64,000 nucleotides of DNA from Mucilaginibacter oryzae (GCF_003148845.1 NZ_QGHA01000002.1:666974-730973), one strand, 5' to 3'. Numbered from the stretch's first letter, positions 36,910 to 45,625 are shown. The notes: generated from the sequence alone by a model not told the origin. Program-made: numbers and translations.

Positions 36910-39447
36910 ATGGAACAAAAAAATAATCAATTAGATAACTTCTGGCGGCTTACGGTAAGTGATGCCCTGAACTTGCTTCAAACGGAAGCTACAGGGCTCA
37001 GTTCGGCACAAGCTGATGAAAGGCTTAAACAATATGGTGCCAATACGCTAAAAAAAGCGGGCAGATTCAATAATCTGCTTTTATTGCTTTCTCAATTTAA
37101 AAGCCCGGTTACTTTGTTGCTGATCGCGGCTGCACTATTATCGGCCGGTTTAGGCGATACCGCAGATACACTAATCATCATAGGCATAGTTTTGATTAGC
37201 AGTGTGCTGGGTTTTTGGCAGGAGAAGGGAGCGGCAGGCGCAGTTAACGAACTATTGAAAATAGTTCAATTGCATTGCACCGTGTTGCGGGATGGTACAA
37301 AAGCGGAGCTTGAGGTAACCAAAGTGGTTCCGGGGGATATTATTTGTCTGTCGGCCGGGGATATCGTTCCTGCCGATTGCCTGCTCATCGAATCAGAATC
37401 CCTGTTTGTTGACGAAGCCGCTTTTACCGGTGAAACTTATCCTGTTGAAAAAAATACCGGTGTTGTGCCCGCATCCACTTCCCTGGCAAAGCGCAGCAAT
37501 TGTCTTTTTATGGGGTCGAGTATTGTAAGCGGTATCGGGAAGGCGCTTGTTACACAAACCGGAAAAAACACCGAATTCGGCAAAATATCAAACGACCTGT
37601 TATTGAAGGCTCCCGAAACTGACTTTGAAAAGGGGATCAGGAAGTTTGGGTATTTATTAATGGAAATTACGCTTGTATTGGTATTGGTTATTTTCGCGAT
37701 AAATGTTTTGCTGCATAAACCCGTGCTCGATTCGTTTTTGTTTTCGCTCGCCCTGGCTGTTGGGCTTACCCCGCAACTTTTACCTGCAATTATAACGGTT
37801 AACCTCTCGTCTGGTGCGCGGAGGATGGCTAAACAACAGGTAATTGTAAAGCGCCTCAGCGCCATAGAAAATTTTGGCAGCATGAACATACTATGCTCTG
37901 ATAAAACAGGTACCATTACCGAGGGCAAAGTTAATTTAAAAGATACCCTTGATTTTAAGGGCGAGAGCAACGATAAGGTTTTTACATATGCCTGGCTTAA
38001 TGCCAGATCGCAGCAGGGCTTTGCCAATCCTATAGATGTTGCGATCTGCGCGGCCGCCAACCGGCAGGAAGAGGCGGAAGCATTTTCTGTAATTAAAGAG
38101 ATTCCGTATGATTTTATCCGCAAGCGGCTAACTGTACTGCTTAAAACCCCTGCGTCCAATCTGGCAATAACCAAAGGCGCCTTAAGCGTAATTATTGATA
38201 TCTGTAACCGGGTTGAGGTATCTGAAGGTGTTGTTGAAGATATCGGCAACCGTAAGCAGGCTATTTTAGATATTTATCACCAATTAAGCGATTCGGGGCT
38301 TAGAACGCTCGGGGTTGCCTATAAGGAAGTGGCTGATGATCGTGCTTTTACGAGGGATAGCGAAAATAATATGGTATTTATTGGATTTGTAACCCTGTTT
38401 GATCCGCCCCGGGCGGGTATGCCGCAAACAATTGAAAGGCTGAAGAACCTGGGTATCAAGTTGAAAATAATCACCGGGGATAATGCGCCTGTAGCCAGGA
38501 ACCTTGCGCAGCAAATCTGCTTTCAATCTGCCCGGATCCTTACGGGGCAGCAAATTCGAAATATGAGTAATGCCGCGCTCAGGCATAGCGCTCCGCTTAC
38601 GGATATCTTCGCGGAGGTTGAACCCAATCAAAAGGAGCGCATCATCAGCGTTTTGAAAAAGGCGGGCAATGTTGTTGGTTTTATGGGCGACGGCATTAAT
38701 GACGCGCCTGCCCTGCACGCCGCAGACGTGGGTATTTCGGTGAACTCGGCCGTAGATGTGGCCAAGGAGGCTGCCGATATCGTACTGTTAAACCAGGATT
38801 TCAATGTTTTGATCAACGGCGTTATTGAAGGACGTAAAACTTTTACCAATACCATGAAATATATTTTCATGGCTACCAGCGCAAATTTCGGCAATATGTT
38901 CAGTATGGCGGGTGCATCGTTGTTTCTGCCGTTTTTGCCCTTATTACCTAAGCAAATATTACTCACCAACCTGCTAACCGACTTCCCGGAAATGACTATT
39001 TCCTCAGATAAAGTAGATGACATCAATCTTAAAACCCCGCAACGATGGAACCTCCGCTTTATTCAGCGCTTCATGATCGTGTTCGGTTTACTGAGTTCTG
39101 TTTTTGACTATCTCACTTTCGCGGTGCTTATTTTTGTATTGCATGCCAACGAGCAGGTTTTTCAAACAGGTTGGTTTACCGAATCGGTTATTTCGGCTGT
39201 TTTAATAGTTTTGGTAGTTCGTACACGCCTGTCATTTTTTAAAAGCCTGCCTGGTAAATACCTGTCGTTGGTAACTATCATTATCCTGCTGCTTGTGTTG
39301 GCTGTTCCACTCACGCCTTTTGCCGGTACCTTCGGTTTTACAACTTTATCGTGGAGGTACTACTTGTTAATGCTCGGAACAGTTATCGCTTATATCTTAT
39401 CAGCAGAAGTTGTTAAACATTGGTTTTATAAGCGGTTTTTAAAATGA
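36910..39447 (+). CDS. P-type cation ATPase, P3B (MgtA-like)
   Basis: The 845-aa product is a P-type ATPase with phosphorylation motif CSDKTGTITEG, TGES-type TFTGET, hinge GDGINDAPALHAADVG and an N-terminal cytosolic FWRLTVSDALNLLQ segment. The late helix FQTGWFTESVISAVL resembles MgtA of the magnesium-translocating P3B group, but the usual NLLYD-S-Q-P-D ion-site helix is NLLTDFPEMTISSDKVD here. Ion specificity is therefore uncertain. The ATG at 36910 fits the family start; an in-frame TTG at 36871 is possible. It heads the stress island and has an FNR-type palindrome upstream. Confidence 0.85.
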   Translation: MEQKNNQLDNFWRLTVSDALNLLQTEATGLSSAQADERLKQYGANTLKKAGRFNNLLLLLSQFKSPVTLLLIAAALLSAGLGDTADTLIIIGIVLISSVLGFWQEKGAAGAVNELLKIVQLHCTVLRDGTKAELEVTKVVPGDIICLSAGDIVPADCLLIESESLFVDEAAFTGETYPVEKNTGVVPASTSLAKRSNCLFMGSSIVSGIGKALVTQTGKNTEFGKISNDLLLKAPETDFEKGIRKFGYLLMEITLVLVLVIFAINVLLHKPVLDSFLFSLALAVGLTPQLLPAIITVNLSSGARRMAKQQVIVKRLSAIENFGSMNILCSDKTGTITEGKVNLKDTLDFKGESNDKVFTYAWLNARSQQGFANPIDVAICAAANRQEEAEAFSVIKEIPYDFIRKRLTVLLKTPASNLAITKGALSVIIDICNRVEVSEGVVEDIGNRKQAILDIYHQLSDSGLRTLGVAYKEVADDRAFTRDSENNMVFIGFVTLFDPPRAGMPQTIERLKNLGIKLKIITGDNAPVARNLAQQICFQSARILTGQQIRNMSNAALRHSAPLTDIFAEVEPNQKERIISVLKKAGNVVGFMGDGINDAPALHAADVGISVNSAVDVAKEAADIVLLNQDFNVLINGVIEGRKTFTNTMKYIFMATSANFGNMFSMAGASLFLPFLPLLPKQILLTNLLTDFPEMTISSDKVDDINLKTPQRWNLRFIQRFMIVFGLLSSVFDYLTFAVLIFVLHANEQVFQTGWFTESVISAVLIVLVVRTRLSFFKSLPGKYLSLVTIIILLLVLAVPLTPFAGTFGFTTLSWRYYLLMLGTVIAYILSAEVVKHWFYKRFLK

Positions 39448-39507
39448 ATTAATCATCAAACAGGCCCGTTCCGAGCGGCACACAAGTTTATTAGCCAAAG
39501 TTTTTGG

Positions 39508-40383
39508 TTAACTTGTATGGGTGTTAAATATTAATAAGGGGATATTGATGTTTTTACTCATTTGATGGGTGTGGCTGCCTTTAAATAAGCGTTTAATAAA
39601 CCCGAAATGGTGGTGCACCATCACCAGCATATCCAGGCGCTCTTCGGCGCAAAGCCTTGTAAGTCCGTCTTCAATTTGTTTGCATCTTAAAATCCTTGTA
39701 TTGAGCATGTTATTATGGTTTTTCAATGCCATGGTGTTTAGTATTTCCTGCATAAACTGCTCATTAATAACATGGTAATTATCCTTATTGTCAATGGTTG
39801 TGAGCAGGATCTCGGCATCAAGTGGCCGGATCAGTTTATTTAACAGTGACAGCGCCTCAATGTCATCTTTTACAGAAGTCAGGTCGGTTGCAAAAGCTAT
39901 CCGTTTGATATGATCGAAAACCGCGGCCGGAGGGATCAGTAATAACGGCAGGTTAATGTTATCAATCATGCGCTTTATCTGGTTGCCTTGCAAAACCGTG
40001 GTTAATCCGTCTTTATCGTGCATGCCCGCTACAACCACAGCAACATCATTTGCAGATGACAGTAATTTTATAACGCTGCACAAGTCTCCGAAAGAGCTGT
40101 TAACAGTAATCCGGGTATCAAATCCGTCGTGGGTATTTAAAGTTTCCTGCCAGGTTTCCAATTGGCTTTTCAAAAGTGTGAGCATGGCGGTGCTTTCCTC
40201 GTTCAGCATTTCATATTCTTCAAACGGCCAGGCAATGGTGTACGGGCTTGGTATTTCGGCAGGCATAATATAAGCGTTGCACAATAGCAAATCTGCCTTT
40301 AAGCTCATGGCAAGTTTTAGTGCAAAGTGTGCGGCGTGCGTTGCGTTTGGCGAGAAATCGGTAAGGGCTATAACAGTTTTCAT
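39508..40383 (-). CDS. Universal stress protein, tandem UspA
   Basis: The 291-aa product has two UspA domains. The first begins MKTVIALTDFSPNATHAAHFALKLA, with the ATP-loop region VVAGMHDKDGLTTVLQGNQIKRMI (G-x2-G variant weaker than consensus), and the second has IAFATDLTSVKDDIEALSLL and ends LVMVHHHFGFIKRLFKGSHTHQM. Usp proteins bind ATP or act as stress-inducible signalling proteins. It diverges from the next usp gene and shares the palindrome at 40456-40471 with it. Confidence 0.92.
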   Translation of the reverse strand: MKTVIALTDFSPNATHAAHFALKLAMSLKADLLLCNAYIMPAEIPSPYTIAWPFEEYEMLNEESTAMLTLLKSQLETWQETLNTHDGFDTRITVNSSFGDLCSVIKLLSSANDVAVVVAGMHDKDGLTTVLQGNQIKRMIDNINLPLLLIPPAAVFDHIKRIAFATDLTSVKDDIEALSLLNKLIRPLDAEILLTTIDNKDNYHVINEQFMQEILNTMALKNHNNMLNTRILRCKQIEDGLTRLCAEERLDMLVMVHHHFGFIKRLFKGSHTHQMSKNINIPLLIFNTHTS

Positions 40384-40455
40384 GATGAGCTGATTTAATG
40401 ATTATAAAATTGCTGTTTAAGGTAAATAAACAGCATGATAAAAATCACATAAATA

Positions 40456-40500
40456 ACTGATAATCATCAGTGAATAAAATTTACGCTATGCTTTATTTTG
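40456..40500. promoter_or_regulatory. FNR/Crp-type palindrome with -7 box, divergent usp genes
   Basis: ACTGAT-AATC-ATCAGT (40456-40471) has the core TGAT-N4-ATCA. Its centre is 36.5 nt from the last base of TTATTTTG (40493-40500), which acts as -7 box for the rightward usp gene. In the other direction, at the same distance, the minus strand reads GCTGTTTA (40434-40427), a partial TTTA box for the leftward usp gene. Confidence 0.7.
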
Positions 40501-40538
40501 CTGTTGTTACCCAGTTATTAACCTAAAAAAACATGATT

Positions 40539-41369
40539 ATGAAAACGATCCTGGTAATTGACGATGGCTCAGCATCAGCACAGCACGCAGCACATTTTGC
40601 GCTTGACCTTGCACTTCAGGTGGAGGCAGACCTGGTTTTGGCACGTGTTTGTGCTTTAAAGCAACCTGCGGTTTTTAAACAATATCAACTGGCAGGCCGG
40701 AGTACAACTGAATTTCATACCTATAAATCGCGGCGGAGCCTTTTTGAAGAATTGAAAGGGAAATCGGCGGAAAAAGGCGGTTTTATGCCCCTGATCAGCG
40801 AGCTTGACGCGATGTTTGATACCGAAGCCCGGTTAATTTCTTATATCAACCAAAACAACACCTGGTTGCTGATGAAAGGGGTAACGGAATTTAAATCAAT
40901 AAGCAACAACGTAAAAATCCATGCTATTTTAAACAGAATAGCCTGCCCGCTGATGCTTATCCCCGAAAAATATGAAGGCCTGGGCTTTAAGCATATTATC
41001 CATATTGCCGATTTGCGGTATTGTCGTTTAAATGTGCTCAGGTACCTTGCCCAACTGGCCGGGCCCTGTAAAGCCGAGATCTTGCTTGCGCACTTATCGG
41101 CAAAGGGGTTGCCCCATATTGAACAAGGTTACGCGCTCACGCTATTTAACGACGAAATAAGTAAACGTGTTAATTATGGGCAATTGTATTTTAACAACAC
41201 CCGAGAACGGGACGTTACCCGCGCCGTAGATGTTATGGTGCACAACATGAATGCAGATCTGCTGGCCGTTGTTCATCACCGTTTTCATTGCCAGGAATTG
41301 ATTGCAGAGGGTGCCGACGCCTCGGTGCCGGTTCATATTACCGTTCCGCTGATAGTTTTTCCTTATTGA
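40539..41369 (+). CDS. Divergent universal stress protein (tandem UspA)
   Basis: The 276-aa product starts MKTILVIDDGSASAQHAAHFAL and ends ADLLAVVHHRFH...VPLIVFPY, so it is a two-domain UspA like its neighbours. Where ATP-binding Usp proteins have G-x2-G-x9-G-[ST], the region before LMLIPEKYE reads LLMKGVTEFKSISNNVKIHA, without the Gly-Ser loop. It may thus not bind ATP. ATG 40539 gives the conserved MKT start; 40533 is an in-frame alternative. Expression is likely driven by the palindrome-linked promoter at 40500. Confidence 0.85.
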   Translation: MKTILVIDDGSASAQHAAHFALDLALQVEADLVLARVCALKQPAVFKQYQLAGRSTTEFHTYKSRRSLFEELKGKSAEKGGFMPLISELDAMFDTEARLISYINQNNTWLLMKGVTEFKSISNNVKIHAILNRIACPLMLIPEKYEGLGFKHIIHIADLRYCRLNVLRYLAQLAGPCKAEILLAHLSAKGLPHIEQGYALTLFNDEISKRVNYGQLYFNNTRERDVTRAVDVMVHNMNADLLAVVHHRFHCQELIAEGADASVPVHITVPLIVFPY

Positions 41370-41417
41370 TTCAGAATGGGTTAGCGTGTGGTAGCGTGTT
41401 GAGGATCAGCGGAAAAT

Positions 41418-41461
41418 GTGATCGTTATCACTTATTTGGTAGCCGGTTCAACGCAACTTTA
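41418..41461 (+). promoter_or_regulatory. FNR/Crp-type palindrome with -7 box, upstream of the LDT-like gene
   Basis: GTGAT-CGTT-ATCAC (41418-41431) has the core TGAT-N4-ATCA. Exactly 36.5 nt from its centre ends CAACTTTA (41454-41461), a -7 box like that of hsp20. Start would be near 41466, 14 nt before the ATG at 41480. Confidence 0.75.
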
Positions 41462-41479
41462 CGTTATAAAGAAGATGTT

Positions 41480-42817
41480 ATGAAAACAAGTGCAGTTACT
41501 CATGCGGCAATTAAAAAAACCTTGGCCTGCCTTTTTGCTTTAAGTGTTTTTACTCCGCTTAGCTGTAAAGCAAATGGCCCGGTAACCTTAAATGGCGATA
41601 CTTCGGTGAAGGCGGAGATCACCCGGCAACTGAATGAAAGGGCGGTAAACAGCTTGTTGTATTTCCCGTTATCAACAAAGCGCTTTTACGCTAAACGTAG
41701 TTATGCCCCCATCTGGACCTTGCAGCAAAAAGACCAGAATAAAACCTGGGCTGCCATGCTGCTGGTTGATTGTGTATTGCAGTTTGGTTTAAGACATGAA
41801 GATTACCACCCTGAAGAACTAAAGTATCCGCTGCTGCATAAAATACTTGAACAGCCCGAAAAAATAAGCAGCCGACAAAAGGCCCGTTTTGAAATATTGC
41901 TTACCGACGCCATGCTGAATTTTATCAATAACGTTCATTTCGGCAAGTTAAACCCTTATTATCCACCCTCAAAAACTGACAGAGAAACGGTGAAGAGCTT
42001 TAACGCCACTGATGTTTTAGCTAACGCGCTTAATCAGCCTGCTTTTATGGACGCTGTACTAAAAGCGCAGCCTGCCAATGCCGATTACAAGGCGCTTCAA
42101 TATCAATTACACCTGATTAAAGGTGTTTATGAAGGCGACTGCTATGAAACACCGGAAGCTGACGTAAGAAAAATAGCCGTGAATATGGAGCGCTTACGCT
42201 GGGCCGAATTAAATGACAGCACCTATATCCAGATCAACATCCCAACCTATTCATTAAAACTGGCCACGCGGGATACAACTTTTCACTTTAAAGTGATGGT
42301 AGGGAAGCGCAGCACGCCTACGCCGATAATGGTTGGCCTGCTCCGGGATTTTGCCACTTCGGCACGGCCGGTGGTAGCGGAAAAAGGCAGCCCGGATAAG
42401 TTTAATTCCGGGGATGTATCTTCTAAACCGACTGCAGGTAATAAGGATGGCAACATATACCTTATGCCCGGTAATAAAGCGGGTATTGAATTGCTGGGCG
42501 TATCAAACAAAAATCTATTCAACAAACGTGAAAGAGCGCTGACTGACGGTGCGATAAAAATTGAGCGCAGTGAGGAACTTGCAAAACAATTGCTGAAAAC
42601 AGGCGATAGCGAAAGTGATATTAAAGCTGTGCGCCGTGCCCTGATCAACCATGATGTTAGGGTTTTTGGTTTGAAAAAGCCCATCCCCCTGAGCGTCACT
42701 TATATTACAGCCGCTATTGTAAACGGGCAGCTTGTTAAATACAACGACGTTTACCATTTGGATAGCCGCATAGAAAATATGCTTTATAATATTAAGCCTA
42801 ACAGTAAAACCAAATAA
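41480..42817 (+). CDS. L,D-transpeptidase-fold protein lacking catalytic Cys and His (YcbB-like pseudoenzyme)
   Basis: The 445-aa product has a signal peptide (TLACLFALSVFTPLSCKA), then the N-terminal scaffold domain of YcbB-like L,D-transpeptidases (LYFPLSTKRFYAKRSYAPIW, VNMERLRWAEL) and a YkuD-type region (about 250-400). In active enzymes the motif is HD-x-S-HGCVR. Here the first His position reads NIYLMPG (Met) and the SHGC position reads T355-D-G-A358, so the nucleophile Cys is Ala and the His is Asp. It is not truncated and carries a long open frame, so it is not a decayed gene. The in-frame ATG at 41288 was rejected: it overlaps the usp gene and precedes the promoter. A usp gene follows 23 nt later. 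Confidence 0.85.
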   Translation: MKTSAVTHAAIKKTLACLFALSVFTPLSCKANGPVTLNGDTSVKAEITRQLNERAVNSLLYFPLSTKRFYAKRSYAPIWTLQQKDQNKTWAAMLLVDCVLQFGLRHEDYHPEELKYPLLHKILEQPEKISSRQKARFEILLTDAMLNFINNVHFGKLNPYYPPSKTDRETVKSFNATDVLANALNQPAFMDAVLKAQPANADYKALQYQLHLIKGVYEGDCYETPEADVRKIAVNMERLRWAELNDSTYIQINIPTYSLKLATRDTTFHFKVMVGKRSTPTPIMVGLLRDFATSARPVVAEKGSPDKFNSGDVSSKPTAGNKDGNIYLMPGNKAGIELLGVSNKNLFNKRERALTDGAIKIERSEELAKQLLKTGDSESDIKAVRRALINHDVRVFGLKKPIPLSVTYITAAIVNGQLVKYNDVYHLDSRIENMLYNIKPNSKTK

Positions 42818-42840
42818 CGGTGTATTAAAATCAATCAGTT

Positions 42841-43719
42841 ATGAAAACCATCCTGGTACCAACAGATTTTTCGGCAACCGCCAATAACGCGGCGAGCTAC
42901 GCGGCAAATTTTGCAAAAAATATTCGCGCGGGGATAACCTTGTGCCATGCCATTAAGGTGCCGTCGGAGGCGCCAATGGCCGCCCAGGTGGCGTGGCCGC
43001 TGGAAGATTATACTTCATTAAAAGTAGAAACCGATCGGGAGCTTCGCAGTCTGTCGGCAAGCCTGTACCATGAAGCGGGAATTGAGCAAACAAGCTCCGG
43101 CCACGAATTTATCAATACCAGCAGCGCTACCGGCGAGGTAATGGATATGATAAGAAACACAGTTGAAGAGCGAAAATGTGTCATGGTAGTAATGGGGATG
43201 TCAGGGGCGGGGGCTGTAAACAGGTTCTTTTTAGGGAGTAATACCCGGGATGTGATCAATAAGGCAACCTTCCCATTACTGCTGATCCCGGCGGGGGTAG
43301 GTTTTCATCCCATCACCAAAATAGCTTTCGCTACCGATCTGGACAGCGGCGATATCCAACTGATTTACTCGGCCGCAAGCCTGGCCAATTATTTTAACGC
43401 CGAATTGCTGATAGCCCACATTACCGACGAGCAGTTTGAAGAGGCTGATGATAAACAAAAAGCCGATGATTTTTTAAAGGATGTAACCTGCAAAGCCAAT
43501 TACCCTAAAATTTACTACAGGCACATCAAAAGTAAGGATGTGATGCACGGCCTGGACTGGCTGTGCCAACATACAGCAATTGATATGCTGGTAATGGTGC
43601 ACCGAAGGGCTAATCCCATTGAACGGTTATTTGGCATTAGCTACACGCAAAAACTCTCTCATCATATTCATATACCCCTGCTGGTGTTGCCGGAAAAATT
43701 AGCTCCTGTACACTTTTAA
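42841..43719 (+). CDS. Universal stress protein, tandem UspA with intact ATP loop
   Basis: The 292-aa product begins MKTILVPTDFSATANNAASYAANFA. The ATP-binding motif GMSGAGAVNRFFLGSNT (G-x2-G-x9-G-S) is complete in domain one. Domain two (from about 158, KIAFATDLDSGDIQLI) ends LVMVHRRANPIERLFGISYTQKL. It lies 23 nt after the LDT-like gene and is probably read from the same FNR-linked promoter at 41461. Confidence 0.94.
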   Translation: MKTILVPTDFSATANNAASYAANFAKNIRAGITLCHAIKVPSEAPMAAQVAWPLEDYTSLKVETDRELRSLSASLYHEAGIEQTSSGHEFINTSSATGEVMDMIRNTVEERKCVMVVMGMSGAGAVNRFFLGSNTRDVINKATFPLLLIPAGVGFHPITKIAFATDLDSGDIQLIYSAASLANYFNAELLIAHITDEQFEEADDKQKADDFLKDVTCKANYPKIYYRHIKSKDVMHGLDWLCQHTAIDMLVMVHRRANPIERLFGISYTQKLSHHIHIPLLVLPEKLAPVHF

Positions 43720-43966
43720 TAAAGCCTATAATTTTAACAATCCTTAACCCGGTTTACCCAACTTAAATCTGTTGCGTAAACCGGGTTAATTGTATGGCAT
43801 AAATGCGGAGATCGCTTTTGATTCGTCACAAAATTACCCGTATATATTGATTTGAATTTCAAACTAATTATCATGAATTACCGAATTACACGAATGCTGC
43901 CATAACAGAAAAATGACCATTCGTTTAATTATGTCCGACTTAAAACATCCCCCGGCCAGATCAAAG

Positions 43967-44004
43967 AAAAAGAGGCTGATCATTTTGATGATACAGCCTC
44001 TTTT
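43967..44004. terminator. Bidirectional terminator between convergent usp genes
   Basis: AAAAGAGGCTG, a loop of 16 nt and CAGCCTCTTTT; A-run and T-run allow termination from both sides. An ORF through here at 43913-44137 is a shadow. The rest of 43720-44034 contains nothing recognisable. Confidence 0.8.
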
Positions 44005-44034
44005 ATTGAAAAAAGGTATTGGGCTTTTAAATAT

Positions 44035-44895
44035 TTATAAAACAGTAGGGAATATAAACAACGGTAGTTTTAAATCAGTAAGGGCATCCTTAGTTGTACT
44101 GTGTTCAAAAATGCGCCGTAAAAATGAATGCTGGTGATGAACCACAGCCAATATGTCCGGTTTTTCTTCGGCGCAATACAGGTGCAGCCTGTCGGCAACA
44201 TCGTGCCCGCCAATATCTTTGAAAGAGATCTTATCATATCCAAACCTGGCGATGTGCTTTTGGAAAGCAGCTTCTTTTTCAATTTGTTGCGCCTTGTCTT
44301 TAACCGGTTGGTTTACGTGTACAACTTCGATGTTAAAATGAAATGTTTTGCCAAGGTTTATCAGGTAGTGCAGGGCCTGGATATCAGGTTCATCAAAAGT
44401 TGTTGCAAATACCACATTTTTAATGTCGCCCAAAGTTTTATTGGCCGGTATGATCAATACGGGCTTGTGGGCATGCTGTAATATAGTGTTGGTTTCACTC
44501 CCAAAAAACAGATGATCAATAGCGGTACCTGATGGCGTACCCATGATAATAAACTCTATCTGGTTTTCATCAATGGCCTGTTTAAGATTGTCTTCCAGGT
44601 TGCCATCGCCGCTCAGGGCTTTAAGTGTTGGCTGGCGGTCGTTTTTATCAATGCTGTCGACAATGTATTGAAGTCCCTTTAGCTGGTGATCAAGGTTTTT
44701 CTTTGTTTCTGTTGTGGTTAAAAAGAACTCCTCATTAACGTACGGGCCGCCTGAAAAGGTGGATGCTACCGCCATCGTTTCATAATTATGGTACAATAGT
44801 ACATTGGCGTGTATTTTACCCGCCAGCAGCACCGCGGCGTTGGCGGCGTTTACTGAATTATCAGAAAAATCGGTAAGTGCGAAAATCGTTTTCAT
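44035..44895 (-). CDS. Universal stress protein, tandem UspA
   Basis: The 286-aa product begins MKTIFALTDFSDNSVNAANAAVLLAG. The ATP loop in domain one is GTPSGTAIDHLFFGSETN (G-x3-G-like with GS retained). Domain two ends LAVVHHQHSFLRRIFEHSTTKDAL. It diverges from the hsp20 gene; both are preceded by FNR-type palindromes, one for each direction. Confidence 0.93.
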   Translation of the reverse strand: MKTIFALTDFSDNSVNAANAAVLLAGKIHANVLLYHNYETMAVASTFSGGPYVNEEFFLTTTETKKNLDHQLKGLQYIVDSIDKNDRQPTLKALSGDGNLEDNLKQAIDENQIEFIIMGTPSGTAIDHLFFGSETNTILQHAHKPVLIIPANKTLGDIKNVVFATTFDEPDIQALHYLINLGKTFHFNIEVVHVNQPVKDKAQQIEKEAAFQKHIARFGYDKISFKDIGGHDVADRLHLYCAEEKPDILAVVHHQHSFLRRIFEHSTTKDALTDLKLPLFIFPTVL

Positions 44896-44935
44896 GATGA
44901 TAATGTTTTAATGTTATGTTATCGACTTTGTTATA

Positions 44936-44978
44936 CAAATGTTCGCATAATCAGCCGGGGCGCAAATGACTGTAGTCA
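44936..44978 (-). promoter_or_regulatory. FNR/Crp-type palindrome with -7 box, leftward usp gene
   Basis: TGAC-TGTA-GTCA (44967-44978) has the core TGAY-N4-RTCA. On the minus strand AACATTTG (44943-44936) ends 36.5 nt from its centre. The start would be near 44932, 37 nt before the ATG at 44895. Confidence 0.75.
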
Positions 44979-45046
44979 CCCGGAATACTGACATTGGGCA
45001 CCTGCTGCCGGTAGCTTGTAATGATTTGATGCTCAAGGTCATTTAA

Positions 45047-45094
45047 CTACATGACGGCGGTCATGTAGAGTTGATTGGTTTGTTCACAACTTTG
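45047..45094 (+). promoter_or_regulatory. FNR/Crp-type palindrome with -7 box, hsp20 gene
   Basis: CTACATGAC-GGCG-GTCATGTAG (45047-45068) is a perfect 9+4+9 inverted repeat with the core TGAC-N4-GTCA, and CAACTTTG (45087-45094) ends 36.5 nt from its centre. The start would be near 45099, 21 nt before the ATG at 45120. Confidence 0.8.
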
Positions 45095-45119
45095 GGTTAT
45101 AAACTTAATACATACAGCT

Positions 45120-45551
45120 ATGTCAACATTGGTAAAATCAAACAGCACACCTTCATTGCGTTCAATGATGGAAGATTTTCGGAACAACGACAGGTTTTTT
45201 ACACGTCCTTTTTTCAACAAGGAATTGCTACCTGCGGTAAACATCCGCGATACTGATGACAATTACGAGTTGGAAGTGGCCGCGCCGGGGTTTAAGAAAG
45301 ATGATTTTAATATCAGTACCGAAAATGGCCTGCTAACCATAAGCGCCGAAACCAGCGAAGAGCACAACGAGGAAAAGAAGAATTATACCCGTAAGGAATT
45401 TACTAAAACTTCGTTTACCCGCAGCTTTCGTTTGCCGGATAACGTGGATGAAGACAATATCAAGGCAAATTACAACGACGGCTTACTAACTATTGAGGTG
45501 CGCAAAACTACGCCGGATAAAGCAGCCAAAAAGAAGATTAACATTGACTGA
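45120..45551 (+). CDS. Small heat-shock protein, Hsp20/alpha-crystallin
   Basis: The 143-aa product has a short N-terminus with SLRSMMEDFRNNDRFF, an alpha-crystallin domain (about 50-130) with VNIRDTDDNYELEVAAPGFKKDD, SFTRSFRLPDNVDED and NYNDGLLTIEVRK, and a short C-terminal tail. The I-x-I anchor of other Hsp20 proteins is not obvious at the tail (AAKKKINID). ATG 45120 was chosen over the earlier in-frame ATG 45075, which precedes the predicted -7 box and transcript start. It is a likely target of the FNR-type regulator. Confidence 0.94.
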   Translation: MSTLVKSNSTPSLRSMMEDFRNNDRFFTRPFFNKELLPAVNIRDTDDNYELEVAAPGFKKDDFNISTENGLLTISAETSEEHNEEKKNYTRKEFTKTSFTRSFRLPDNVDEDNIKANYNDGLLTIEVRKTTPDKAAKKKINID

Positions 45552-45559
45552 TCAAATAC

Positions 45560-45597
45560 GTTGCGCCTGTGCCTCGCTGCACGGGTGCAACTTTTAT
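45560..45597 (+). terminator. Terminator of hsp20
   Basis: GTTGCgCCtGTGC-ctcgct-GCACgGGtGCAAC followed by TTTTAT, 8 nt after the stop codon. Confidence 0.7.
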
Positions 45598-45625
45598 CTG
45601 AATGAAGCCTTAAAAAAATCAAGCG

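Noticed and set aside
41288..41479. Longer start of the LDT-like protein at 41288
   Set aside because: It would overlap the usp gene, precede the palindrome and -7 box, and lack a signal peptide; ATG 41480 has all expected features.
43913..44137. 74-aa ORF on the plus strand
   Set aside because: Covers a terminator hairpin and the 3' end of a usp gene on the other strand; composition is that of a shadow frame.
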